Origin: Pseudomonadota bacterium
GTDB lineage: Bacteria > Pseudomonadota > Gammaproteobacteria > Steroidobacterales > Steroidobacteraceae
NCBI GenBank assembly: GCA_021816775.1
Contig: JAKAXA010000023.1
Location: 1-51,022 of the forward strand
DNA: 51,022 nucleotides
Reading direction: 5' to 3'
Both the position numbers and the translations under genes were made by a program. The notes beneath the pieces were generated by a model. The model saw only the letters and a program-made list of their open reading frames with translations, searched no databases and was not told the DNA's origin. Position 1 is the first letter of the stretch. Each line of letters opens with the position of its first letter. Shown piece after piece: positions 1-10,200 of the stretch.

Positions 1-49
1 CTGGCTTCGAACCAGGTGGTCGGGGGTTCGAATCCCTCCGGGCGCGCCA
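1..49 (+). tRNA. tRNA-Arg (anticodon TCG), 3' part only
   Basis: The window opens inside a tRNA. The anticodon stem CTGG/CCAG (1-4 and 12-15) encloses the seven-base loop CTTCGAA, which places the anticodon TCG at 7-9 and reads CGA (Arg). The T arm follows with loop TTCGAAT, then the acceptor strand CGGGCGC, discriminator G and an encoded CCA ending at 49. The same acceptor end, CGGGCGCGCCA, is familiar from enterobacterial tRNA-Arg. The 5' half lies outside the window. The stop codon of the convergent acyltransferase gene begins two bases downstream. Confidence 0.9.
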
Positions 50-51
50 CG

Positions 52-1032
52 TCACACGGGAGGCATCCGCGCTGGCCTCGTCCTGCGCTGCGCATACAGC
101 ACTGCGATCGCACAGGAGGCGAGGCGGCTGCGGGCGTCATCGGCGCGGCTGGTGAGCATGATGGGAACCCGCGCGCCGAGCACGATGCCGGCCAGCTGCG
201 CGCCGGCCAGATACTCCAGCTGTTTGGCCAGCATATTGCCGGCCTCGAGGTCCGGGACGACGAAGATGTCGGCGCGTCCGGCCACGCTGGAGGTAATCGC
301 TTTGGTCGCCGCCGCCGCACTTGAGATGGCATTGTCGAAGGCGAGCGGGCCGTCGAGGATGCCGCCGGTGATCTGCCCGCGGTCCGCCATCTTGCACAGC
401 GCCGCGGCGTCTAGCGTGGATTTGATCTTGGGCGTCACCAGCTCGACCGCCGACAGAATCGCAACCCGCGGTGTGCGAACGCCGAGGGCGCGGGCGAGGT
501 CGATCGCGTTCTGGACGATGTCGCGCTTGTCCTCGAGCGAGGGGTAGATGTTGATTGCGGCGTCCGTGATGAACAGCAGCCGCGGATAGAGCGGCGCGTC
601 GATCGCGAACACGTGACTGACGCGGCGCTCCGTGCGCAGCCCGTTGTCCGGGTCGATCACACAGTGCATCAGCTCGTCGGTGTGCAGCGCGCCCTTCATG
701 ATCGCATCGGCCTCGCCGCGGCGGGCCATCTGCACCGCGCGCGCCGCGGCCGCGTGGCTGTGCTCGGTCGCTTCGATCGCGCGGCCCGCCAAATCGATGC
801 GCGCCTCGCGCGCGGCCGCGCGGATGCGCCGTTCCGGACCGATCAGCACCGGGAGGATCAGCCCCGCGCGCTCGGCCTCGATGGCCCCGAGGAGCGAGGG
901 AGCGTCGACGGGATGGACCACCGCGGTGCGCAGCGGAGTTCGCCGCCGGGCCGCGACCAACAGCGGATCCAGGCGGCTTGGCGCGTCCGGGGCGGGGGCA
1001 AGGCGGGATCGGGTCCGGGGCCGGTCGTTCAT
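52..1032 (-). CDS. Phosphate acetyl/butyryltransferase family protein
   Basis: The 326-residue product has the length and motifs of the PTA_PTB family, which moves acyl groups between CoA and phosphate: a run around ADAIMKGALHTDELM, then RRVSHVFAIDAP, FITDAAINIYP, and near the end VPDLEAGNMLAKQL. Phosphate acetyltransferase and phosphate butyryltransferase cannot be told apart by eye. Acetate kinase, its usual partner, is not in the window. The ATG overlaps the TGA of the upstream glycosyltransferase remnant (ATGA at 1029-1032), so the two were once translationally coupled. Its 3' end runs to within two bases of the convergent tRNA-Arg. Confidence 0.85.
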   Translation of the reverse strand: MNDRPRTRSRLAPAPDAPSRLDPLLVAARRRTPLRTAVVHPVDAPSLLGAIEAERAGLILPVLIGPERRIRAAAREARIDLAGRAIEATEHSHAAAARAVQMARRGEADAIMKGALHTDELMHCVIDPDNGLRTERRVSHVFAIDAPLYPRLLFITDAAINIYPSLEDKRDIVQNAIDLARALGVRTPRVAILSAVELVTPKIKSTLDAAALCKMADRGQITGGILDGPLAFDNAISSAAAATKAITSSVAGRADIFVVPDLEAGNMLAKQLEYLAGAQLAGIVLGARVPIMLTSRADDARSRLASCAIAVLYAQRRTRPARMPPV

Positions 1033-2630
1033 GGTGGTTGCCGTGCAGCGCCGGTCGCGCCGTCCGGCGGCGCCAGCTGCGCGTAGCGCCGGCCCTGTGG
1101 CAGATCATACCGGCACGCGGTGAGCGCGGCACCCGTGGTTTGTCGCATCCCGGCCTCGCCGTCGCCCGGCCGGTGCCCCAGCCCCAGGCGCCGCAGCAGC
1201 GGGGTGAAGGGACCTGCGGCATGGCCGGGCCGCAGCACACGTACGCGGGCGCGCGGCCCGTGGGCGGCGAAAGCCGCGGATCACGGGCGGTGCCGCCTCG
1301 CGCAGGGGGACATTCAACCTTGTGAAGCGCCTCAGCAGTGCGCGGTCGAGCATCGCGACGGTCGCCTCATCCGGATTCAGCAGAGCCAGCGGCTGGTGCA
1401 GCGTCTGTGCGCGGATGCGCCGCGCCAGCGCGGACAGGTTCTGCCAGCGGTCGATCATGGGGAAGACCGCGAGTGCGCTCAGACAGAAGGCCGCCGCATC
1501 GGCGCGTGCGTCCACTCGAAGCTGCACAGGATTTCTCTGCGCCGTTGCGCCTGCGCGCCGCGGCGCAGCGTGAAGGCAGTGCCGGCGAGCACCGCCGCGG
1601 CGAGGGCCAGGTCGCAGATCGCCACGATCGGCGTGCGCCGCCCGATCGGCGCCAGTGCGATCACGACGGACGCGAACGTGGTGGCGACCAAACCGACCGC
1701 CCAGCCGGTCCAGCGCAGCGCCGCTCGCGGCGTCGCCGCAAGCCGCTGTGACTCGCTGACCCACAGGGCGATGAGCAGGCTGAAGCCGAGGAGAGCCGGC
1801 GCCGCGTAGATATCTCGCGCCGTGGCCGCCAGGGACAGCAGCACCAGCCACGGCAGTGAGGCGCACACGGCGAAGCGCCCGTGCGTTGCGGGTGCCGCCG
1901 CGAGGCGGCTGCGGTCCCAGGCCCGGCACACCGCCGCGGCCGCGAGCGCGGTCCACGGCAGCAGGGACACGGGCAACTGCACGAAGTACTTGCCGAACGT
2001 GCTGCGATGCGCGGCGGCGTACTGATAGGCCTGCGGCGCGGGGATCTTGATGAACCAGCCGACGAGGTAGTACCAGAACATGGCTCGCAGCGCGTGTGCG
2101 CCGTGAGCCGTGCGCGCCACGGCCCGATGACGAGCGCCTGCAGCGGAAACCCGGCGTAGAGCTCGCCGCGCTTGAGCTCGTGCCAGCAAGGTAGGCGCCG
2201 AGCAGACACGCATCCGGCGCGAGCCACATCGACACGCGGAACGCGGTGATTGCGCTGCCGGCGACGAGGGCCGCGACGACTGCCGCCGCAGCGCCGTCGA
2301 GCGCGTAACCGAGCGCGCCCATGGCGAGCGCGAGAATGAGAGCGTAGAGGACATTGGGCCGGCAGCACGCCGGGGCTGTCGCCGAAGAGGCGCACGGCGA
2401 GCGCCGCCGCCCAAGACGACAGCGGCGGCATCTCGAGGAGCGGTCTGCCGGCGAGACTCGGCAGCACCCAGTGGTGCTGCCATCATGCGGCCATCGATGT
2501 CGGCGACGCGTGGCTCATCCGGCGTCCACAGGCCGCGCATCAGCGCACCGACGCCCCACAGCGGCGCCAGCGCGAGCAGCACCGGCCCCAACCAGCGGGT
2601 TGATCCGGGTTTCAACGAGAACGGGCGCAT
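1029..2630 (-). pseudogene. Frameshifted ArnT/PMT-like membrane glycosyltransferase
   Basis: Pieces of one membrane glycosyltransferase (GT39/GT83-like, dolichyl-phosphate-mannose transferase superfamily) are spread over all three minus frames. The start at 2630 gives MRPFSLKPG, a first membrane segment and the acidic loop LWTPDEPRVADIDG. The frame then changes near 2475 (SLAGRPLLEMPPLSSW), near 2340 (hydrophobic MGALGYALDG), near 2185 (ELKRGELYAGFPLQALVIG), near 2100 (MFWYYLVGWFIKIPAPQAYQ and several membrane segments), near 1500 and near 1275, before ending RYAQLAPPDG with a TGA at 1029 coupled to the acyltransferase ATG. At least five shifts in 1.6 kb mean no full protein is made unless the sequence carries errors here. 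The exact substrate is unknown. Confidence 0.75.
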
Positions 2631-2706
2631 GCGCGCGCATGATGCACTGAGCCCGCGTGGCCGGCGCAGTGTGCAACAATGGCCATTCCGAAGCGACTGA
2701 ACTCAA

Positions 2707-4242
2707 ATGACGAGCACGCACAATGCCCGCTTCATCGAGGCGCGTCTGCGCGGCATGCGCCTCGCGCGCAGCGGTCGGATGATCCTGAAGGATGTCACCT
2801 GGACCGTCCGTCCGGGCGAACGCTGGGTGCTGGCCGGCGCCAACGGCGCCGGCAAGACGCAACTGCTGAAAGTGGTGGCCGGCTCGGTGTGGCCGACGCC
2901 CGAGGCGCCGCGGGTGCGCCAGTACCTCTGGCGGGGCGAGTTGTGGCGAGCGCCGCAGGGGGTCGCGGAGCAGATCGGCTATCTGGGTCCCGAGCGTCAG
3001 GACAAGTACGAGCGCTACGGTTGGAATCACACCGTCGAGGCGGTGGTCGGGACCGGCGTGCACCGCACCGATATCCCGCTGCACGCGCTGAGTGCTGCCG
3101 AGCGCAAGCGCGTCACGGCGGCATTGCGCCGCCTCGGCATCACGCCGCTCGCGAGGCGCCCGTTTCTGACACTGTCCTACGGGGAGCGGCGTCTGGCGCT
3201 GCTCGCGCGCGCCCTGGTTTCGCGGCCGCGGCTGCTGCTGCTCGATGAGCTGCTCAACGGACTCGATGCGCTCAATCGCGCCCGCGCGCTGCGCTGGCTG
3301 CAGAGCACCTCGCGCTCGGCGCTGCCGTGGGTGCTGTCGGTCCACCGGGCCGAGGACGTGCCGGGCGCCGCGACGCACGCGCTGATCTTGGATCGCGGCC
3401 GGATCGTGTTTCGCGGTCCGCGCGCGCGCGCGCCCCTTGCGCGCTGGCTCGTCGAAGGCGCGCGCGCTCCGGCTCGCGTGGCGCCGGCGCGCAACCGTCG
3501 ACCCGCCCCGGGGACCGTCGTGGTCAGCCTGAGCGCCGCCGACGTGCATCTGGATGAGCACGTGGCGTTGCGCAATCTGACCCTCACGGTGCGCGCCGGC
3601 GAATGTTGGGTGGTGCACGGCCGCAACGGCTCCGGCAAGACCACCCTGCTGCGCACGCTCTATGGAGATCACGGCGTCGCGGCAGGCGGGCGGATCGAGC
3701 GCGCCGGTATCGGGCCCGGCGTGCCGCTCGAAGCGTTCCAGCGGCGCGTGGCGCTGGTGGCCCCGCACCTGCAGGCGAATCATTCACCGGGACTGACCGT
3801 CGCCGAGGTGGTGCAGTCGGGCCGCTACGCGAGCATTGGATTGAACGACGCACCGAGCGCGGCCGATCGCGCCGCCGCGCGGCGCGCGATGCGCGAGTTC
3901 GCGGTACTGAGGCTCGCCGGGCGGACGCTGCGCGAGCTCTCCTATGGTCAGTTGCGGCGCGTGCTGTTCGCACGCGCCTGGGTCAACCGGCCGGCGCTGC
4001 TGCTGCTGGATGAGCCCTTCGCGGGAGTGGACGGTCCGACCCAGAGCGATCTGCAGGCGCGGATCGAGCGCCTCTCGGCCGAGGGGGCCGCCGTCGTGAT
4101 CGTCGTGCACCGGCGCGCGGAGTGGCCCCGGTGCGTCACGCATGAGCTGCAGCTGTGCGGCGGCGCCACCCGCTACGCCGGCCCCGTGCGTCTCAGTCGA
4201 GGGTCATCTCGGTCTGAAACACCGACACGGCCTGGCCGATGA
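2707..4242 (+). CDS. Double ABC ATP-binding protein, ModF-like
   Basis: The 511-residue product holds two ABC ATPase domains and no membrane segment. Domain 1 has Walker A GANGAGKT (44-51), signature LSYGE (156-160) and Walker B LLLLDE ending at 181. Domain 2 has Walker A GRNGSGKT (305-312), signature LSYGQ (411-415) and Walker B LLLLDEP around 435. This fits the ModF/PhrA type, about 490 residues in E. coli and linked to molybdate genes, although no mod gene is next to it here. The role is therefore uncertain. The start has little Shine-Dalgarno sequence. Its last 50 bases overlap the 3' end of the convergent PhzF gene. Confidence 0.75.
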   Translation: MTSTHNARFIEARLRGMRLARSGRMILKDVTWTVRPGERWVLAGANGAGKTQLLKVVAGSVWPTPEAPRVRQYLWRGELWRAPQGVAEQIGYLGPERQDKYERYGWNHTVEAVVGTGVHRTDIPLHALSAAERKRVTAALRRLGITPLARRPFLTLSYGERRLALLARALVSRPRLLLLDELLNGLDALNRARALRWLQSTSRSALPWVLSVHRAEDVPGAATHALILDRGRIVFRGPRARAPLARWLVEGARAPARVAPARNRRPAPGTVVVSLSAADVHLDEHVALRNLTLTVRAGECWVVHGRNGSGKTTLLRTLYGDHGVAAGGRIERAGIGPGVPLEAFQRRVALVAPHLQANHSPGLTVAEVVQSGRYASIGLNDAPSAADRAAARRAMREFAVLRLAGRTLRELSYGQLRRVLFARAWVNRPALLLLDEPFAGVDGPTQSDLQARIERLSAEGAAVVIVVHRRAEWPRCVTHELQLCGGATRYAGPVRLSRGSSRSETPTRPGR

Positions 4243-5098
4243 TCCAGACGGCCGAGACCGTTCCGCCGGTCATTTCTAGCTCGATTTCCACCCGCCCCGG
4301 ACGATGCAGCCAGCGTCCCTGGACGCCGTTGAACGCGGCCTTGCGCCGGTCATGCTCCAGCAGTCCGTTGTGCACGAGGTAGACACCGAGCAGGCCGTGT
4401 GCGTTGCCGCTGACGGGGTCCTCGCCGATGCCGAGGGCCGGGCAGAACATGCGCGACTCGGTGAAATGATCACCCGCCGTCGGTGTCATCGCGAACACGA
4501 AATAGCCCGCCGCGCCGATCTGCGCCGAGAGCGTGGTGAGGCGGGTCATGTCGGGCTTGAGGTGATTGAGGGGCCCGGGCCCGCGCACGCCGATCAGCAT
4601 CCGCGGGCTGCTCGTGCCGGCGATGCGCAGCGGACAGCGCGGATCCAGATCGTCGGTGGCGAGCGCCAGCGCATCGAGCACCGCGAGCCGCTCGCGATCG
4701 TTGATCTCGCGGCCGAGCGGGGGCGGGTTCTGGCGGATCGCGATGCGCCGCTCACGGCCGCTGCCGCGCACCTCGATGTCCACGATCCCGGCCTTGGACT
4801 TCTGCCTCAGCCTCGCGGGCGCTCCGGCTCGGCCGGAGAGCACGTGATGCGCCGCCACGGTGGCGTGGCCGACGAATCCGGCTTCGGTGCGCGGCGTGAA
4901 GAACCGGGCGCGCACGTCATGATCCGGTCCGTCAGGCGCGAACAGGAAGGCGGTATCGGCGTTGTTCAGCTCGCGGGCGATGGCCAGCATCTGCGCATCG
5001 GTCAGCCCGTCCGCATCGAGCACCACGCCGGCGGGATTGCCCGTGAAGCGCTCAAGGGTGAAGGCATCCACCTGGTGGATCTGGATCTTGCGGCTCAT
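4193..5098 (-). CDS. PhzF family isomerase-like protein
   Basis: The 301-residue protein has the PhzF fold signature: the opening HQVDAFTLERFTGNPAGVV, the RFFTPRTEAGFVGHATVAAHH motif in the first half and the counterpart EDPVSGNAHG in the second. PhzF enzymes are cytoplasmic isomerases; most relatives outside phenazine clusters have unknown substrates, and no phenazine gene is visible here. The catalytic Glu of PhzF (ETAF context) appears as Asp48 in ELNNADTAF, so the chemistry may differ. The gene converges on the ABC ATPase gene, and its start at 5098 is 83 bases from the divergent thiamine-binding-like gene. Confidence 0.85.
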   Translation of the reverse strand: MSRKIQIHQVDAFTLERFTGNPAGVVLDADGLTDAQMLAIARELNNADTAFLFAPDGPDHDVRARFFTPRTEAGFVGHATVAAHHVLSGRAGAPARLRQKSKAGIVDIEVRGSGRERRIAIRQNPPPLGREINDRERLAVLDALALATDDLDPRCPLRIAGTSSPRMLIGVRGPGPLNHLKPDMTRLTTLSAQIGAAGYFVFAMTPTAGDHFTESRMFCPALGIGEDPVSGNAHGLLGVYLVHNGLLEHDRRKAAFNGVQGRWLHRPGRVEIELEMTGGTVSAVWIIGQAVSVFQTEMTLD

Positions 5099-5181
5099 TG
5101 CGGTCTCTGTCGCCTCACGCTTCCGCGCAGGACCTGCGCCGAAGGGCGGCCATTCTAGCCCATTGGGCGCAGATCGGTAGA

Positions 5182-5442
5182 ATGCCGGGCGTGGACATCG
5201 GGGTCGACATCAGCCTGTATCCGTTTGAGGCACACTGTGCGCCGGTGATCCATGAGTTCATCGAGCGGCTCTCGTCCCACCCGGGCCTGAAAGTGCTGCC
5301 GGGGAGCCTGAGCACCCAGGTCTACGGCGAGTACGATCAGGTGTTTGCGGCGGTCCGCGAGACCGTGCGCGCGACCCTTGAGGCGCGGCAGGGCGCAGGC
5401 ACCCGAGCCGCCCTGGTGGTGAAGATTCTCGGCCCGCTGTAA
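5182..5442 (+). CDS. MTH1187/YkoF-like thiamine-binding family protein
   Basis: This small protein of 86 residues (MPGVDIGVDISLYPF start) matches the length and pattern of the MTH1187/YkoF family: a short beta strand, a helix containing FIERLSSHPGLKV, the strand LSTQVYGEYDQVF, a second helix and a final strand VVKILGPL. Members bind thiamine or its precursors in some Gram-positive bacteria; the role in proteobacteria is unclear. The open frame extends further upstream to 5098, but the family start matches the ATG at 5182, which follows a weak GGTAG. It is divergent from the PhzF gene and 106 bases ahead of the ferredoxin gene. Confidence 0.7.
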   Translation: MPGVDIGVDISLYPFEAHCAPVIHEFIERLSSHPGLKVLPGSLSTQVYGEYDQVFAAVRETVRATLEARQGAGTRAALVVKILGPL

Positions 5443-5548
5443 GGCCGCACAAGCGTGGCCGCGGCAGTGGCGCGCGCGGCGCCGACCCGGCACACTAGCG
5501 TATTCCATCCGGTGTTCTCCTGAGACGAATCTGCTGAAGAGGTAGTGA

Positions 5549-5863
5549 ATGGCGCTGCTGCGAGTGATCGACCGCGACGGTACGGAGCACGAGGTCGAGG
5601 GGAACGTGGGCTTGAAGGTCATGGAGACGCTGCGGGACCTCGATTACGGCGTCGCGGCCGTCTGCGGCGGGATGTGCTCCTGCGCCACCTGCCATGTGTT
5701 CGTCGACCCCGACTGGCTCGGGCGGCTGCCGGAGCCGATGTCCGACGAGCGGGAGCTGCTGACCGAACTGTCCCATTATCAGGACAATTCGCGCCTGTCC
5801 TGCCAGATCGAGTTCACGGCCGAGCTCGACGGACTGCGCGTCACCATCGCGCCGGACGAGTGA
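5549..5863 (+). CDS. 2Fe-2S ferredoxin, adrenodoxin type
   Basis: The 104-residue protein carries the plant/vertebrate-type [2Fe-2S] ligand pattern Cys39-x5-Cys45-x2-Cys48-x36-Cys85, the same spacing as adrenodoxin and Fdx. A further Cys43 lies within the loop (CGGMCSCATC). The acidic stretch MSDERELL after the third ligand is typical of the adrenodoxin branch, which passes electrons to P450s, Rieske oxygenases or iron-sulfur assembly. No oxygenase or isc gene is adjacent, so the partner is unknown. The start follows AAGAGGTAG with good Shine-Dalgarno spacing. The RraB-like gene follows 36 bases later. Confidence 0.88.
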   Translation: MALLRVIDRDGTEHEVEGNVGLKVMETLRDLDYGVAAVCGGMCSCATCHVFVDPDWLGRLPEPMSDERELLTELSHYQDNSRLSCQIEFTAELDGLRVTIAPDE

Positions 5864-5899
5864 GCCGGGCGATGGACATCACTCACGCGGGGGTGCGCC

Positions 5900-6310
5900 G
5901 TGCTTGAGACGATCATCGGGCTGGCCGTCGGCGGGTTTCTCATCCTGCTCCTGCTCTATACGCGCGTGCGCCGCGCAATCCGTCAGGAGGGCCTCGCGCA
6001 CCATGACAGCTGGGATGAGATGATGATCAAGCGGCTGCGCTCGGAGGGCTACCATCCCTTCAACGAGTACCCGATCGATTTCTTTCTCGGGTTGCCCGAT
6101 CTGGCGTCCTGTGAGGCGGTGCGCGGGCAGCTCGAGCCGGAGGGATTTGCGATCGACGTCAAGCCGATCGCGGAGCAGAGCGATCTGCCGTACAGCCTGC
6201 ACGCCTCGAAGCGGATGCAGCTGATCGTGCCCGATATCCAGGCGTGGAGCCGCCGCATGGGCGCCCTCGCCGAGCAGAACCACGGCCGCTACGATCACTG
6301 GGCCGCCTAG
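5900..6310 (+). CDS. Membrane-anchored RraB-domain protein
   Basis: The 136-residue product has one N-terminal membrane segment (about residues 3-22, IIGLAVGGFLILLLLY) followed by a soluble domain resembling ribonuclease E activity regulator RraB (DUF695-like): MIKRLRSEGYHPFNEYPIDFFLGLPD, then FAIDVKPIAEQSD and YSLHASKRMQL. Canonical RraB is cytosolic and restrains RNase E; membrane-tethered relatives are common and their function is not established. The start is a GTG at 5900 just after the purine-rich GCGGGGGTG. It probably forms an operon with the ferredoxin gene upstream and converges on gpmA. Confidence 0.7.
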   Translation: MLETIIGLAVGGFLILLLLYTRVRRAIRQEGLAHHDSWDEMMIKRLRSEGYHPFNEYPIDFFLGLPDLASCEAVRGQLEPEGFAIDVKPIAEQSDLPYSLHASKRMQLIVPDIQAWSRRMGALAEQNHGRYDHWAA

Positions 6311-6329
6311 CGCGCTCGCGCGCGCCGGA

Positions 6330-7082
6330 TCATTTCCTCTTCTGCCCCTGCCGCTTGACGGCCTCCGCCGCCGCGGCGACCGCCTCGGGATCCCCGAGAT
6401 AGCGGCTGTTGAGCGGTTTCAGCTGCGGGTCGAGCTCGTACAGCAGCGGCACGCCGGTCGGGATGTTCAGCTCGACGATGTCCTTCTCGGATATGTCGTC
6501 GAGCATCTTGACCATGGCGCGCAGGCTGTTGCCGTGGGCCACCACCAGCACGTTGCGCCCGGCGCGCAGCTCCGGAGCGAGGCGTGCATTCCACAGCGGC
6601 AGCACGCGCCCGAGGGTGTCCTTCAGCGACTCCGCGGAAGGGATCTCGGCTGCCGGAACACCGGCGTAGCGCGCATCGAAGCGGGGATGGCGCGGATCCT
6701 CGGTGTCGAGCGGCGGCGGCGGCACATCGTAGCTGCGGCGCCAGATCTTGACCTGCGCCTCGCCATGACGCTCCACGGTCTGGGCCTTGTCCAGACCCTG
6801 CAGCGCGCCGTAATGACGCTCGTTGAGCCGCCAGGAACGCTCGACGGGGACCCACATGCGGTCCATTTCATCGAGCATGATCCACAGCGTGCGAATGGCC
6901 CGCTTCAGCACCGAGGTGAACGCCACGTCCACCGTGAGCTTCTCCTCGAGGAGCTGGCGGCCGGCCTGCAGCGCCTCCTCACGGCCCGCCTCGGACAGAT
7001 CGATGTCGGTCCAGCCGGTGAACAGATTTTCCAGGTTCCAGAGGCTCTGTCCGTGGCGGACGAGAATCAGCTTTCCGGGCAT
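6330..7082 (-). CDS. gpmA: 2,3-bisphosphoglycerate-dependent phosphoglycerate mutase
   Basis: The 250-residue product is a full-length cofactor-dependent phosphoglycerate mutase, which interconverts 3- and 2-phosphoglycerate in glycolysis. It opens with the phosphohistidine motif [18 protein letters not shown] (His10), has the proton-donor segment [12 protein letters not shown] and the second catalytic His in [11 protein letters not shown], and ends with the usual [18 protein letters not shown]. The ATG at 7082 follows GAGAGG with good spacing. It lies downstream of the glutamate dehydrogenase gene on the same strand (120-base gap) and converges on the RraB-like gene. Confidence 0.95.
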   Translation of the reverse strand: MPGKLILVRHGQSLWNLENLFTGWTDIDLSEAGREEALQAGRQLLEEKLTVDVAFTSVLKRAIRTLWIMLDEMDRMWVPVERSWRLNERHYGALQGLDKAQTVERHGEAQVKIWRRSYDVPPPPLDTEDPRHPRFDARYAGVPAAEIPSAESLKDTLGRVLPLWNARLAPELRAGRNVLVVAHGNSLRAMVKMLDDISEKDIVELNIPTGVPLLYELDPQLKPLNSRYLGDPEAVAAAAEAVKRQGQKRK

Positions 7083-7202
7083 GCGCGTACCTCTCGTGCG
7101 TGGACGCGCGCGCAGCGCCGCAGGCGAGAACGGCTGCGGCGGTCACGCGGCGTGCGCTGTGGCGTGGATTTTCAAGTATAGCCGAGCGCGAGCCGCCGGC
7201 GG

Positions 7203-10200
7203 CTATTCGGACAGCTTGCGCAGCGCCTCGACGCCCACCGTGAGCGTTGCGAAATCCGCCGTGCCCGCCGCGCGCATCTCCGCGAGCGTGCGCTGCCAGT
7301 GCGCGAGCTTGCGCACCTCGGACTGCTGCCAGGCGGCGACACGCTCGGCGGCGGTGCCGCGTCTCGAGCGTTCGAGCACGCGCTCGGCGAGCGCGCGGTG
7401 AATGCGCATCGCCGCATCGCGCACGCCTGTGCGCGCGGTGGCTTGCCAGGGACCGTCGACCAGGAGCTGATCGATTTGCCGCCGCAGCCAGTCGAGCCCC
7501 GTGCGGGCCCCGACCTCGAAGTACACGCGCGCCGCCTCGGCCACCGGGGTGCGGTGCGCGGCGGCGATTTCTACGATGTCGAGCGACGCGTTGTGCGCCT
7601 CGAGGCTCGCCACGCGGCCGGCCAGCGCGCCAGGCAGTCCGTCCTTGACGAGTTGGTCGTGCGCGGTCTCAAAATGCTCGCGCCATGCGCCGCACAGCAG
7701 CTGCGCGATCCTCGTGCCGATCTCGTGCACGCCGGAGCGGAACTCCGTGACCGCGGCGTCGACCTTCAGCGCCGGCCGGCGCGAGAGCAGCCAGTAGGTC
7801 GCATGGCGCAGCAGGCGGCTGGTCTCGAATGCGGCCGCGTACTGGATCTTCGCCGGGGCGCGGTTATCGAGCGCCTCGATGTCTTCCCACAGGTCGCGGA
7901 CCTGGAAGATCTCGCGCGCCGCCGTGAACGCGCGGGCAATCTGCGCCGGCTCGGCGCCGGTGTCCTCCTGCGTGCGCAGCACGAACGTCGGACCCATGCG
8001 GTTGATCAGGCTGTTCGTCGTGGCGGTGGCGATGATTTCCCGTCGCAGCCGGTGCCGCTCGATGGCGCGTGCGAAGCGCGTGCGGACCGGACCGGGGAAG
8101 TAGCGCTCGAGCTCGTTGGACAGGTACGGGTCCTCCGGCACGTCCGAATCGCGCAGGTGATTGTTGAGCCAGATCTTGCTGTAGGAGAGCAGGATCGACA
8201 GCTCCGGGCGCGTGAGTCCCGCGCCGCTCTTGCGCCGCTCGCCGATCTCCTCATCGCTCGGCAGGAACTCGAGCGCGCGGTTGAGGCCGCCGGAGCGCTC
8301 GAGCAGGCGGATCAGATGCTGGTACTCACTCAGGCGCGCTTTGGCCTGCTGCTCGAGCGTGCTGATAGCCTCGCTCTGCAGATAGTTGTTGCGCAGCACC
8401 AGGCTGCAGACCTCCTCGGACATGCGCGCGAGCAGGCGGTTGCGCTCGGCGAGGGTGAGCTTGCCGGAGTGCACCAGGGGATTGAGCAGGATCTTCAGGT
8501 TGACCTCCACGTCCGAGGTGTTGACCCCCGCGGAGTTGTCGATGAAGTCGGTGTTGAGCCGCCCGCCGCCGCGTGCGTACTCGATGCGCCCGCGCTGGGT
8601 GAAGCCGAGATTGCCGCCTTCGCCGACCACTTTGGCGCGCACCTCGTTGCCGTTGAGGCGCAGCGCATCGTTGGTCCGGTCGCCGACCTCGGCGTTCGTC
8701 TCCCGGCTGGATTTGACGTAGGTGCCGATGCCGCCGTTCCAGAGCAGATCGACCGGCATGGCGAGGATCGCGCGTATGACTTCGACCGGTGTGGCGCTCG
8801 CGCTGTCCAGGCCGAGCATGGCGCGCGCCTGGGGCGAGAGCGCGATCGACTTGGCGGTGCGCGCAAAGACCCCGCCGCCGGCGGAGATGCACTTGCGGTC
8901 GAAATCGTCCCAGCTCGAGCGCGGCAGGGCGAACAGGCGCTGCCGCTCGGCGAAGCTCACCGCGGCGTCGGGCTTGGGGTCGAGGAAGATGTGCCGGTGG
9001 TCGAACGCCGCCTGCAGCAGAATGTGCCGCGAAAGCAGCATGCCATTGCCGAAGACATCGCCCGACATGTCGCCGATGCCGACGACCGTGAAGTCCTCCT
9101 TCTGAATGTCGACGCCGAGCTCGCGGAAATGGCGCTTGACGCACTCCCACCCGCCGCGCGCGGTGATGGCGAGGCCCTTGTGGTCGTAACCGGCCGAGCC
9201 GCCGGAGGCGAACGCATCGCCGAGCCAGAAGCCGTATTCCGCGGCGATGGCATTGGCGGTGTCGGAGAAGGTCGCCGTGCCCTTGTCGGCGGCGACCACC
9301 AGATACGGATCATCGCCGTCGCGGCGCACCACCTGCGGCGGCGGCTCGATCTTTCCCGCCACGATGTTGTCGGTCAGGTCGAGCAGCCCCTTGATGAAGG
9401 TCCGGTAGCAGGCGGTCACCTCGGCCTGCACCTCCTCGCGGTTGCCGAGCGGCAAGCACTTCGGCACGAAACCGCCCTTGGCGCCGACCGGCACGATCAG
9501 CGTGTTCTTGACGTGCTGCGCCTTCATCAGTCCGAGGATCTCGGTGCGGAAGTCCTCGCGCCGGTCCGACCAGCGGATGCCACCGCGCGCCACATCGCCC
9601 ATGCGCAGGTGCACGCCCTCGACGCGCGGGCTGTAGACGAAGATTTCGTACTTCGGCCGCGGCAGCGGCAGATCGGGGATCGCGGCCGGGGTGAATTTGA
9701 ACGACAGGTAATCAAGCGGCGCGCCGCCAGCGCCCCGCCGGTAGTGGTTCGTCCGCGTCGTCGCCTGCACCAGCGTCAGGTACGCGCGCAGGATACGGTC
9801 CTCATCGAGGCTGCTCACCCGATCGAGGCCGGTGCGGATGCGCGCGACGATATGCTCGGCGGCACGATCGGCGGCGCGGGTCCCGTGCGCGTGGTCCGGG
9901 TCGAAGCGCGCTTCGAACAGGCGCACCAGCGCCGTCGCGATGGCGGGATTGGCTGTGAGGGTGCGCTCCATGTACGCCTGGCTGAAGGGCACGCCGGTCT
10001 GCAGCAGGTAGCGGCAGTAGGCGCGCAGCACCAGAATTTCCCGCGCTGAGAGGCCGGCGCTGAACAGCAGGCGGTTGAAGCCGTCGTTCTCGGCCGCGCC
10101 GTCCCATCCGGCCGCGAGCGCCTCCTTGAATCGCTCCGCGACGCGCGGCAGATCGATCGCGCAGCCCTCGCGATGCTCGAGCTCGAAATCTTGGATCCAG

